A stretch of DNA of 64,000 bases from Acidobacteriota bacterium (GTDB lineage: Bacteria; Acidobacteriota; UBA6911; JACOSC01): positions 1 through 64,000 of the forward strand of contig JACOSC010000025.1 of assembly GCA_016179055.1 (NCBI GenBank). Reading direction: 5' to 3'. The position numbers and the translations under genes are program-made. The notes beneath the pieces are model-generated. The model worked only from the letters and a program-made list of their open reading frames with translations. It was not told where the DNA came from and did not search any database. Shown here in pieces: positions 29,060 through 38,401 of this stretch (position 1 is the stretch's first letter; each line of letters begins with the position of its first letter).

Positions 29060-30022
29060 TTGTCTATCGAGGAAATGATGGCCGTATACGCGCTGGAGAC
29101 CAGAGAGTTAACCAAAGTATTTAAGAGCCCCATTCGTAAACATTCCCTAACCGCCTTGGATCGCATTGGTCTTACGGTCAATCAAGGTGAAATCTTTGGA
29201 TTGCTCGGACCGAACGGCGCCGGCAAGACCACATTCGTCAAGATACTGCTCGGCATCACGCACCCCTCCGAAGGCTGTGTATCTATCTTGGGAGAAGATC
29301 TGTCGAGCGTTCGGGTTAAAGAGCGACTCGGATACTTGCCGGAGAATCATAAATTCCCGGGATATTTGACCGGCGAGACGGCCCTGAATATTCTGGGACG
29401 CCTTGGCAATATACATGGCGCCGAGTCGCGTGCGGCTATCGAGAGTTGGCTTAAGCGAGTAAACATGTATGAATGGCGCGCCATGCGGCTCAAGCGCTAT
29501 TCCAAGGGCATGCTGCAACGAATCGGCTTGGCGCAATCACTGCTGAACAATCCCGAGCTTGTATTTCTCGATGAGCCAACCGATGGTGTGGATCCGGTCG
29601 GACGCTTCGAGATCCGCAATATTCTTCTGGAACAAAAAGCACTCGGAAAAACTATTTTTATTAATTCGCATTTACTGTCCGAGGTCGAGCGCCTTTGCGA
29701 CCGCGTGGCCATTCTGAATCGTGGGAAACTGATACGGATTGGCTCGATGGCAGACCTCACGCGTGCGACGCAAGAGTACCGAATTGAGCTGCACGAACCC
29801 TTCGACGCGAGTTGTCTAAGCACCGTCACCGCGGAGTGGACCGGCGCCCGACTGGAAAACAATTGGTTGAATATCTCTGTGGGCAACGTTGCGGACTTGA
29901 ACCGTGTCATTGACCGCCTGCGCGCCGCCGCCGTACAAGTGGTCGCCGTGGTACCCGTGCGCCGGTCGCTCGAAGAGACCTTCATGGATCTTATACAGGT
30001 TGAGAATCCCTCCCATGGCTGA
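29060..30022 (+). CDS. ABC transporter ATP-binding protein
   Basis: Walker A GPNGAGKTT, signature YSKGMLQRIGLAQ, Walker B LVFLDEPTDGVDP; C-terminal extension. Confidence 0.93.
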   Translation: MSIEEMMAVYALETRELTKVFKSPIRKHSLTALDRIGLTVNQGEIFGLLGPNGAGKTTFVKILLGITHPSEGCVSILGEDLSSVRVKERLGYLPENHKFPGYLTGETALNILGRLGNIHGAESRAAIESWLKRVNMYEWRAMRLKRYSKGMLQRIGLAQSLLNNPELVFLDEPTDGVDPVGRFEIRNILLEQKALGKTIFINSHLLSEVERLCDRVAILNRGKLIRIGSMADLTRATQEYRIELHEPFDASCLSTVTAEWTGARLENNWLNISVGNVADLNRVIDRLRAAAVQVVAVVPVRRSLEETFMDLIQVENPSHG

Positions 30023-31445
30023 GTGGAGCGAACAAATCCGACAAATATTGGCCGGCCGCGCGCCTTCGCCGTCCCCGGCGCCGGCGGACGACGTCTCGCT
30101 GGTCCGCGCCGCCGTGCTGATCCCGCTGTACGAATGCGAGGGTCAAATCTACGTTCTATTGACCCGGCGCACCGACAAGGTGGATCATCATAAGGGACAA
30201 GTGTCTTTCCCCGGCGGGCGCTACGACGACTCTGATCAGAATTCCCTCAATACGGCTCTGCGAGAGGCGTACGAAGAGGTGGGCTTACAGCCGGCCGACA
30301 TCAAAATTTTAGGCGTCTTGGACAGCATGCTCACCAGCACCGGATTCGTTGTCACGCCTTACGTGGGAATGATTCCTTATCCCTACAAATTTCATCTCAA
30401 TGAGGACGAAGTGGCCGCCGCCTTACACGTCCCTTTAGCGGTTTTTCAAGATCCATCGCATTTTCGTGAGGAAATCTGGGAATGGAATGGTGAGTTCATT
30501 CCTATGCAGTTTTACAGGCATCAAGAAGAGGTGATATGGGGGGCGACGGCCCGTATCATGAAGAGCTTCCTCGAAGTCGTGGGTGACGAGGCGATCGCTT
30601 GGCCGCTGGCGACGCCGGTTCCGGCGCGTGCAGGGAAACTGCAACTCGGTTCCCAGCGCGGTTTTCACTACGTCGAGTGGGGATCCGCGGGTCGCCCTTG
30701 TCTCGTGCTATTGCACGGCGCCTTGCAGACGGCACACTCATGGGATGATCTTGCCGCGGTTTTGCAAGACCGCTACCGGCTTTTGGCGCTTGACCAACGG
30801 GGCCATGGCGAAAGCGACTGGGCCGATAGTTATCGCCTGGATGACTACGTGATGGATCTGGAAGCCTTCTTGGATCATTGGCAGATTGGCCCAGTCGCAC
30901 TGATCGGCATGTCGATGGGCGGTCTTAACGCCATGGTATATGCGGTTCGTCGCCCCTCACAGGTCAAGGGGCTGGTGCTCATGGACGCCGGACCTGGGCT
31001 TTGTGAAGAGGGGGTACGGACGCTACGTGATTTCGCCAAGTCGGTCCCGGATGAATTTTCTTCACTGGAAGAGGCTGTCGAGCTTGCCCGCCTATTTAAC
31101 CCGCGTCGTTCGATTCAAAATCTGCGACATCGGCTATTCCATAATCTTCGGCGACGGGTCGACGGAAAATGGGTGTGGCGCTACGATCCGCAATTTAAGC
31201 AATTCGGTAGCGCCTATTCCGAGCCGCTGCCCGATTTGTGGCCGGTATGGGCGCAAGTGACATCCCCGACGCTGATCGTCCGCGGGCAAGAGAGCAACGT
31301 CCTTACCCAGGCCGTGGCCCACCGTATGACGGAAGGTTGCTCACGCGTAGTTCTGGCGGAAGTGGCGGGCGCCGGGCATGCCGTCGTGGGCGATAACTTG
31401 GAAGGCTGCTTAGCGGCACTGGAACCATTTTTGGCTAATTTATAG
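30015..31445 (+). CDS. Fusion protein: CoA-pyrophosphatase-type Nudix domain plus alpha/beta hydrolase
   Basis: LLTRRTDKVDHHKGQVSFPGGRYDDSDQNSLNTALREAYEEVGL then LLHGALQTAHSWDDLA...LIGMSMGGLNAMVYA...GAGHAVVGD in one frame. Confidence 0.9.
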   Translation: MAEWSEQIRQILAGRAPSPSPAPADDVSLVRAAVLIPLYECEGQIYVLLTRRTDKVDHHKGQVSFPGGRYDDSDQNSLNTALREAYEEVGLQPADIKILGVLDSMLTSTGFVVTPYVGMIPYPYKFHLNEDEVAAALHVPLAVFQDPSHFREEIWEWNGEFIPMQFYRHQEEVIWGATARIMKSFLEVVGDEAIAWPLATPVPARAGKLQLGSQRGFHYVEWGSAGRPCLVLLHGALQTAHSWDDLAAVLQDRYRLLALDQRGHGESDWADSYRLDDYVMDLEAFLDHWQIGPVALIGMSMGGLNAMVYAVRRPSQVKGLVLMDAGPGLCEEGVRTLRDFAKSVPDEFSSLEEAVELARLFNPRRSIQNLRHRLFHNLRRRVDGKWVWRYDPQFKQFGSAYSEPLPDLWPVWAQVTSPTLIVRGQESNVLTQAVAHRMTEGCSRVVLAEVAGAGHAVVGDNLEGCLAALEPFLANL

Positions 31446-31448
31446 TGT

Positions 31449-31847
31449 ATGTCGCGGACCCGTGTCGATAAAGCCAAAGCCAAGAAATTCCTGAAAAATG
31501 CCTTGCAATTAATTCCGAGCTTGTTGCGACTGCTTTATCGCTTGCTGCGGGATGATCGAGTAAGCCCCGGCGACAAACTGATTGTGGCAGCGGCGATAGC
31601 TTATGTCCTGCTGCCGTTTGATGTGATTCCAGACTTCATTCCTTTTTTCGGGCAAGTCGATGACATTTACGTCGTTGCCCTTGCGCTGCTTCGCCTCTTA
31701 CATCACTCGGACGAATCCGTGTTAAGGGAAAACTGGGATGGGCCCGGGGATATCGTGAAACTCCTCGAGCAAGTCCGTCGAATGGCCCTATTTTTCCTGC
31801 CCCGTCGCGTCCAAGAGATTCTGCTCGGCGTCCTTCGACATCACTAA
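31449..31847 (+). CDS. DUF1232 (YkvA-like) membrane protein
   Basis: LIVAAAIAYVLLPFDVIPDFIPFFGQVDDIYVVALAL. Confidence 0.9.
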   Translation: MSRTRVDKAKAKKFLKNALQLIPSLLRLLYRLLRDDRVSPGDKLIVAAAIAYVLLPFDVIPDFIPFFGQVDDIYVVALALLRLLHHSDESVLRENWDGPGDIVKLLEQVRRMALFFLPRRVQEILLGVLRHH

Positions 31848-31930
31848 TTTCCATTCGGAACGAAGCTGACGAGGAGATGTTCCTGCTCCGTGGTGAGGCG
31901 CCCCGACGAATGAAAAACAGAACCGCCGCG

Positions 31931-32015
31931 CCTAGGAGCGCCCCGACTACCGTCGGGGCAAGGGTGGACGCGGTCCGCGAGGGGACTCGCCAGCAGGGAT
32001 ACCGGCGCTCCCAGG
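31931..32015. repeat. Palindromic REP-like repeat, copy 2
   Basis: ggagcgccccgactaccgtcggggcaagggtggacgc ... gcgctcccagg; shares arms with 21387-21473. Confidence 0.75.
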
Positions 32016-32364
32016 TATTTTCAGGGAAGCTAACCATCTTCGTCTAACGACAAGCAGACGTTTCCATCCGCGTGCCAGCGGCGGACCCGGCCGCAAATAA
32101 TCAGCCTACTCTAGCGCGAGAACTAAAGTTTGTTCGGCTCTACTCCACGCGCTTAGGCTTATTTTGGGATGCCCCACAAACGCCCTGGGTGAACGCCGTC
32201 GGTGTCGCCGCGTAGTCGAGGTCTGTCGCTCACCAGTCCAAAAAGAGAGACGGACGGAAAGGAGCGTTAGTCGGATAAGAGGGGCGACGTGCGCCGCTCC
32301 CGTCCGCCAGACCCTCGGCGATGATCCGCCCCTGCCCCTGCCGCCCAATGATGTCCAAATTTTT

Positions 32365-32394
32365 TTGGTTGTCCATCCCCGACTGTGCTATAGT
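32365..32394 (+). promoter_or_regulatory. Putative promoter TTGGTT-N18-TATAGT at the defence island start
   Basis: TTGGTT 32365-32370, TATAGT 32389-32394. Confidence 0.35.
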
Positions 32395-32509
32395 GCTCCC
32401 GTAGGAAAAATGTCATTTCCTAACTGTTTATTATAACCGCTAAGGTTTAGCTGTATTCGTTTGCCGCTTTCTTACACAGCATTTGAGTGTTTAGAATGAG
32501 GAGTCATTT

Positions 32510-33367
32510 GTGGGATGGAGAACCGAATGGAATGCGATATCAAATCAGATTCAGGGTCTCTTAGAGGCAGGTCGTTTCTATGTAAGTTGTCTATCTACTG
32601 ATAATAAAGATCCTCACGAGATTGCAAGAAGGGAAGTGCTGCCGCAGACCGATCGAATGTTTGAATCACTCAGAAAGTTTTATGAAATTTACCAGGCTAA
32701 CCTGCCTACCCCTGCGGCTGCATGTTTGAATAGATTTCTCGAAAATAAGGAAAAGTGGGATAAAATATCTGTGCATCTCGTTATGCAGGGGCTTCCCGCT
32801 GTTCAAGCACGCTTAACAGCTCTTAGTTCGTTTGGGTCTGAATTCACGTACCAAATTTCGGATTGGTCCGCAGTGGCAAGACGCCTATCTGAGCGCGCAT
32901 TTTTACATTTACAACGAAGCATTGTGGCTGATTCGAGTATACGGGAACGTTGGAAGAGCGCATTTGAAGAGGGAGAGCTGGCCTGCGAAAAGCTTGGTGG
33001 CGCTCATCTGCTGCTTCATGGTATTTGGGCTTTCAAAGTTAATGCCGAGCGCGAACGGACGGACCTCGTTTTATCTAATCAGTTGACTGATCTCTCCGAA
33101 GTCGAGAGAACCGCTGAAGCCTTGGTCCTAACGGAATGGAAGATTGTTCGTGAGGAAAATGAAGTAGGCGCCAAGATCAAAGAGGCTCACAGACAAGCCG
33201 CTCGCTATGCTTTCGGTGCTCTGGCGGGTATTGAGCTAGCAAGCTACCATTACTTGGTCATGGTAACTGAGCGGGTGCTCCAAATGCGGGGTTCTTGGAT
33301 CGAAGACGGTGTAACCTACCAGTGTATCAATGTTGCCGTCGATCCAAAAACGCCTTCGGGTAGATGA
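32510..33367 (+). CDS. Hypothetical protein, possible PD-(D/E)XK nuclease-like fold
   Basis: GTG start after a GAGGAG SD; TDLVLSNQLTDL...EALVLTEWKIV resembles a D...ExK pattern. Confidence 0.55.
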   Translation: MGWRTEWNAISNQIQGLLEAGRFYVSCLSTDNKDPHEIARREVLPQTDRMFESLRKFYEIYQANLPTPAAACLNRFLENKEKWDKISVHLVMQGLPAVQARLTALSSFGSEFTYQISDWSAVARRLSERAFLHLQRSIVADSSIRERWKSAFEEGELACEKLGGAHLLLHGIWAFKVNAERERTDLVLSNQLTDLSEVERTAEALVLTEWKIVREENEVGAKIKEAHRQAARYAFGALAGIELASYHYLVMVTERVLQMRGSWIEDGVTYQCINVAVDPKTPSGR

Positions 33368-33467
33368 AGGAAGTAGGTAATTGATCTAACCGATGCTTAA
33401 ATCCTTGTTAGGCGCTCCGGAGCGCGACCCATTGCAGCCTTGGCTGCTCAGGAAGATGACTTGACCC

Positions 33468-35456
33468 ATGCCCGACCATAACTACTTCGCAAACCTGATA
33501 TGGCAGATCGCCGATCTGCTGCGCGGCCCGTACCGGCCGCCGCAATACGAGCGCGTCATGCTGCCGATGACCGTACTGCGCCGGTTCGACTGCGTGCTGG
33601 CGCCGACGAAGGCCGAGGTCCTGGCGGAGCATGAGAAGCGGAAAGGCGGGAGGCTGGAAGGCGACGCCCTCGACAAGAAGCTCAGCGAGAAGGCCGGCCA
33701 GCGTTTCCACAACCACTCGCCGCTCGACTTTGAGAAGCTCAAGGGCGATCCCGACAACATCGAGAAGCATCTAGTCAGCTACATCAAGGGCTTCTCGGCG
33801 AACGTGCGCGGCATCTTCGAATTCTTCGAGTTCGAGAACGAGATCGAGCGGATGCGCGAGGCGAACATCCTCTACCTCGTCGTTTCCAAGTTGTGCGACG
33901 TGGACCTGCACCCGAGCACGGTCCCCAACGAGCAGATGGGGCTGATCTTCGAGAACCTCATTCGCCGCTTCAACGAGCTGGCCAACGAGACCGCGGGCGA
34001 CCACTTCACGCCGCGCGAAGTCATACGGCTCATGGTGAATGTCCTGTTCATCAATGACGACAAGCTGCTCGCCACGGCGGGCACCGTGCGCAAGCTCCTC
34101 GACCCGGCCTGCGGCACCGGCGGCATGCTGGCGGAGGCGCAGAACTACCTGCGCGAGCACCACGGGGAGGCGAGGCTCTTCGTCTACGGGCAGGACTACA
34201 ACAAGCGCGCCTTCGCCACGGCCGCCTCCGACATGCTCATGAAGCAGGTGGACCATAACGGTGGTGGCGACAATGTGCGATTTGGCGACAGTTTCACCGA
34301 CGACCAGTTCGCAGCCGAGACCTTCGACTACCTGCTCACCAACCCGCCGTTCGGCGTGGATTGGAAGAAGCAACTAAACGAGATCAAGAAAGAACACGAC
34401 CAGCGCGGCTTCGATGGCCGTTTCGGCGCTGGGCTCCCGCGGGTCAACGACGGCTCGCTGCTCTTCCTGCAGCACATGATCAGCAAGTTCGAGCCCGTGC
34501 GCCCGGCGGAGCACAAGCACGGCTCGCGCCTTGCTATTGTTTTCAGCGGATCGCCGCTCTTCACCGGCGGCGCGGGCTCGGGCGAGAGCGACATCCGCAA
34601 GTGGATCATCGAGAACGACTGGCTCGAGGCGATCATCGCCCTGCCGGAGCAAATGTTCTACAACACCGGCATCGGCACCTACGTCTGGATTCTCACCAAC
34701 CGCAAGGAGAAGCGCCGCAAGGGCGAGATCCAGCTCCTCGATGCCCGCGAGTTCTACGTCCCCATGCACCGGAGTCTCGGGGACAAGCGCCGGAAAATCG
34801 GCGAGAAGGAAGACGGGCGCGACCAGATCGCCGAGATCGTGCAGATCTATGGCCGCTTCTCCGACGGCGATACTTCGAAGATTTTCGACAACGCCGATTT
34901 CGGTTACACCCGCGTCACCGTCGAGCGGCCGCTGCGCCTGCGCTACCAGATGACCACTGAGGACAAGACCCGCTTCCTCGATGGCTGCCCACATCTGCTC
35001 GATGATGTGCAGGCCATCGACAAAGCCCTGGGGCGCGAGCCGCAACGCGACTGGAACGCCGTGTGGACGCGCATCGAGGATCTGCTGCATGAGCGGAAGT
35101 CCCGCTGGAAGGCGCCCGAGCAGAAGCTCTTCCGCGGCATCTTCACACAAAGGGATCCCGATGCCAAGCCGGTCACGAAAGGCAGTCGCGACGAGGACTA
35201 TGAGCCCGACACCGACCTGCGTGACTTCGAGAACGTGCCGCTCAAGGACGACATTGATGCCTACTTCGAGCGCGAGGTGCGGCCCCACATGCCTGATGCC
35301 TGGATGGACCGATCCAAGGACAAGGTGGGCTACGAGATCAACTTCAACCGCCACTTTTACAGGCACACGCCCCCGCGCCCGCTGGAAGAGATCGATGCGG
35401 ACCTGAAGCAGGCCGAGGAGGAGATTATGCGGTTACTGCGGGAGGTGACAACGTGA
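33468..35456 (+). CDS. hsdM: Type I restriction-modification DNA methyltransferase (M) subunit
   Basis: GDHFTPREVIRLMV, LLDPACGTGGMLAEA, LLTNPPFGVDW. Confidence 0.95.
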   Translation: MPDHNYFANLIWQIADLLRGPYRPPQYERVMLPMTVLRRFDCVLAPTKAEVLAEHEKRKGGRLEGDALDKKLSEKAGQRFHNHSPLDFEKLKGDPDNIEKHLVSYIKGFSANVRGIFEFFEFENEIERMREANILYLVVSKLCDVDLHPSTVPNEQMGLIFENLIRRFNELANETAGDHFTPREVIRLMVNVLFINDDKLLATAGTVRKLLDPACGTGGMLAEAQNYLREHHGEARLFVYGQDYNKRAFATAASDMLMKQVDHNGGGDNVRFGDSFTDDQFAAETFDYLLTNPPFGVDWKKQLNEIKKEHDQRGFDGRFGAGLPRVNDGSLLFLQHMISKFEPVRPAEHKHGSRLAIVFSGSPLFTGGAGSGESDIRKWIIENDWLEAIIALPEQMFYNTGIGTYVWILTNRKEKRRKGEIQLLDAREFYVPMHRSLGDKRRKIGEKEDGRDQIAEIVQIYGRFSDGDTSKIFDNADFGYTRVTVERPLRLRYQMTTEDKTRFLDGCPHLLDDVQAIDKALGREPQRDWNAVWTRIEDLLHERKSRWKAPEQKLFRGIFTQRDPDAKPVTKGSRDEDYEPDTDLRDFENVPLKDDIDAYFEREVRPHMPDAWMDRSKDKVGYEINFNRHFYRHTPPRPLEEIDADLKQAEEEIMRLLREVTT

Positions 35457-36733
35457 GCGCATCAGCAGGCCGCGAGCAGCAGCGACTGAAGTATGTCGCC
35501 TCGATCAATACTGAGACCCTCACTGAGGAGACTAGCCCCGACTACGAGATGCGGTACGTGGATATCGGCAACGTTGATTCCTCAGGCGTTATCCATGAGA
35601 TCGCCACATACCGCTTTGACGACGCGCCGAGCAGAGCCCGACGCGTGGTCCGCGATGGGGACGTCATTATTTCCACGGTTCGCACGTATTTGCAGGCGAT
35701 TGCTCCTATCCAAGAGTCTCCCGAAAACCTAATCGTCTCTACGGGCTTCGCGGTGGTCCGCCCGCAGGCAAGCGTGTTCGATCCAGGTTTCTGCAAGTAC
35801 GCACTGCGCGAGCCGGCCTTCCTCGCGGAAGTGGAAATGCGCTCAGCGGGTGTGAGCTACCCCGCTATCAACGCTTCCGATCTTGGTGACATCCCCATCC
35901 ACCTGCCGACGCTGCAACAGCAGCGGGCTGTAGCGGGCTACCTCGACCGGGAGACGGCGCGGCTGGATGCGCTGGTGGCGGCGAAGGAGCGGCTGTTCGG
36001 GCTGCTGGCTGAGAAGCGCCGGGCGCTCATCACCCGCGCCGTCACCCGCGGCCTCGACGCCCGCGCCCCTCTCCGCGACTCCGGCATCCCCTGGCTCGGC
36101 GAGATTCCGGTGCATTGGGAGACGAAGAGGCTCAAGCACTTTGCTACGATTTACTACGGACTAAGCCAACCACCGGAATACGTGCCGTGTGGCGTCCCGT
36201 TCTTACGCGCGACGAACGTAAAGCGCGGAGAGCTGTTCAAGGATGGGCTCGTATACGTTGACGAAGCTGATTTGCCTGAATCAAGAGTCGTGCGACTTCG
36301 CTCTGGCGACATTATCGTGGTGCGAAGCGGAGCGTATACAGGAGACTCCGCTATCGTCACCGAAGAATGGGGCGGAGCTGTAGCTGGTTACGACATGGTG
36401 GTTCGGATGGCCCGGGCTGCTGAGCCCGAGTACATATCGTTGGCTCTCCTGTGTCAGTATGTGCTCGAGGCGCAAATCGATCCATTGCGTCTCCGAGCTG
36501 CGCAACCCCATCTGAATGCGGAAGAGCTCGGCAACATTCAGTTCGCCATACCTCTCCTGTCGGAGCAGAGAGACATCGTGGCATACGTCGGTGCCGAAAC
36601 TACCAAGCTCGACGCGCTCCGATCTGCCACCGAGCGCACCATCGCTCTACTCAAGGAGCGTCGGGCCGCCCTCATCGCCGCGGCAGTAACGGGGCAAATT
36701 GATGTGAAGGAGGTGATGGCAAATGCCCGCTAG
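35453..36733 (+). CDS. hsdS: Type I restriction-modification specificity (S) subunit
   Basis: ATGA-type overlap with hsdM; two TRD-like halves each followed by a coiled coil (LDALVAAKERLFGLLAEKRRALITRAVTRGL; LDALRSATERTIALLKERRAALIAAAVTGQID). Confidence 0.93.
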   Translation: MSASAGREQQRLKYVASINTETLTEETSPDYEMRYVDIGNVDSSGVIHEIATYRFDDAPSRARRVVRDGDVIISTVRTYLQAIAPIQESPENLIVSTGFAVVRPQASVFDPGFCKYALREPAFLAEVEMRSAGVSYPAINASDLGDIPIHLPTLQQQRAVAGYLDRETARLDALVAAKERLFGLLAEKRRALITRAVTRGLDARAPLRDSGIPWLGEIPVHWETKRLKHFATIYYGLSQPPEYVPCGVPFLRATNVKRGELFKDGLVYVDEADLPESRVVRLRSGDIIVVRSGAYTGDSAIVTEEWGGAVAGYDMVVRMARAAEPEYISLALLCQYVLEAQIDPLRLRAAQPHLNAEELGNIQFAIPLLSEQRDIVAYVGAETTKLDALRSATERTIALLKERRAALIAAAVTGQIDVKEVMANAR

Positions 36734-37904
36734 GGATAAGAAGAAGCCCGTCACGGCAGCCGTGCAGCCACAACTCCTCCGCTGGGCGAGGGAGCGCGTG
36801 CCCCTAACGACTGCCGCTCTCGCTAAGAAGGTCGGGCTCAAGGAGGAGCGGGTCATCGAGTGGGAAGCGACGGGCAAACTGACACTGGCGCAACTGGAGA
36901 AGGTCGCCGGCAAGACGTACACGCCCGTGGGGTATCTCTTCCTCCCCATACCGCCCCGGGAAGATCTGCCCATCGCCGATTTTCGCCGCGTGGCTGGCCA
37001 GCCAGTCGGCCGGCCAAGCCCCGACCTACTCGACACGATCTACGTGTGCCAGCAACGGCAGAACTGGTACCGAGAGCACCTGGTCGCGGAAGGAGAGAGG
37101 CCTCTGCCATTCGTCGGCAGCGCCAGGCTCACGGAGCAGCCGGCGATCGTGGCGGGGCGCATCCGGGCGGTGATCGGCCTCGATGACGCGTGGAGCGGGT
37201 CGGTCCGGAATACGAATGAAGCATTTCGCTCCCTGGTTGAGAAGGTGGAAGCAGCCTGCATTCTGGTGATACGGAACGGTGTGGTCGGCAATAACAACTA
37301 TCGCAAACTCAGCGTTTCGGAGTTCCGCGGCTTCGCGCTGTCTGACGAGTACGCGCCCCTCGTCTTCATTAATGCTGGCGACTGGCCCGCCGCGAAGATT
37401 TTCACCCTGGCACACGAACTCGGTCATATTTGGCTTGGGCACTCCGGCGTCTCCGACGCGGATATGGAATCGGACCACCAGGAAGAACACTTCTGCAACG
37501 AGGTGGCGGCGGAGGTGCTCGCGCCCATGGCCGAGTTTCGGGACGCCTGGCGCAAAACCGCCGATCCCTTGGATGAGGCGCGGCGGCTGGCCGATCTGTT
37601 CAAGGTGAGCATGCTGGTGGCGCTCATTCGCGCTCGGGCCGCTGGCCTTATCTCGCAGAAGAAGTTTGACGCCCTGTACGAGGCCGAGCGTGAAGGCTTT
37701 CCGCCCACGGAGAGTAAGACGGGTGAGAAAGGCGGGGGCGATTTTTACAGGACGCAGGGCAGCCGCCTGAGCAAGCGGTTCGCTCGCGCGGTGATCGTGA
37801 GCGCTCTCGAAGGGCGCACCACGTTCACAGAGGCGTTCCACCTGCTGGGGCTAAGGGAAGGAACGTTCGATGAATACGCTCGGAAACTGGGGGTCGTTCA
37901 CTGA
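36723..37904 (+). CDS. XRE-HTH plus ImmA/IrrE-family metallopeptidase
   Basis: TTAALAKKVGLKEERVIEWEATGKLTLAQLEKVAGKTYTPVGYLFL; HEXXH-type HELGHIWLGHSG. Confidence 0.92.
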   Translation: MPARDKKKPVTAAVQPQLLRWARERVPLTTAALAKKVGLKEERVIEWEATGKLTLAQLEKVAGKTYTPVGYLFLPIPPREDLPIADFRRVAGQPVGRPSPDLLDTIYVCQQRQNWYREHLVAEGERPLPFVGSARLTEQPAIVAGRIRAVIGLDDAWSGSVRNTNEAFRSLVEKVEAACILVIRNGVVGNNNYRKLSVSEFRGFALSDEYAPLVFINAGDWPAAKIFTLAHELGHIWLGHSGVSDADMESDHQEEHFCNEVAAEVLAPMAEFRDAWRKTADPLDEARRLADLFKVSMLVALIRARAAGLISQKKFDALYEAEREGFPPTESKTGEKGGGDFYRTQGSRLSKRFARAVIVSALEGRTTFTEAFHLLGLREGTFDEYARKLGVVH

Positions 37905-38401
37905 TGGCCTACCTGCTTGATGCTGACGTGTTCATATCGGCGAAGCGGCATCATTATCGCTTCATCGTCTGCCCGGGATTCTGGGAGTGGTTGCTCCATG
38001 CGAACGGACGCGGGAGGGTCTTCAGCATCGACAAGGTTCAGCGTGAGTTAAAAAATGGAACGGACGAACTTGCGGCTTGGGCTGAGGAGCAGTCAACGTC
38101 ATTCTTCCTTGAGGGGGACGCCCAGGTTATCGAGGCGGCGGAGAGGGTGAGCGCGTGGGCGCACCAGCAGCATTACGAGCCGCAGGCCATCTCGGAGTTC
38201 TTCAGGTCCGCGGATTACTGGCTTGTCGCGCACGCGATATCGAGGGGATGGAAAGTGATCACGCACGAAGTCTCGGCCCCCGAATCGAAGAAGAAGATCA
38301 AGCTGCCCGACGCCTGCGCCGCGGTCGGGGTAGCGACCACGAGTCCGTTTCAGATGTTGGAAGACGAGGGGGCGCGGTTTGTCCTGGGGGTGCGATTATG
38401 A
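37904..38401 (+). CDS. DUF4411 family PIN-like protein
   Basis: MAYLLDADVFISAKRHHYRF, FSIDKVQRELKNG, SADYWLVAHAISRGWKVITHE, KIKLPDAC. Confidence 0.88.
   Translation: MAYLLDADVFISAKRHHYRFIVCPGFWEWLLHANGRGRVFSIDKVQRELKNGTDELAAWAEEQSTSFFLEGDAQVIEAAERVSAWAHQQHYEPQAISEFFRSADYWLVAHAISRGWKVITHEVSAPESKKKIKLPDACAAVGVATTSPFQMLEDEGARFVLGVRL

Noticed and set aside
38155-38397. N-terminal 81-aa extension of the hsdR ORF
   Set aside because: Overlaps the DUF4411 gene in another frame; the natural start is ATG 38398 in an ATGA overlap.
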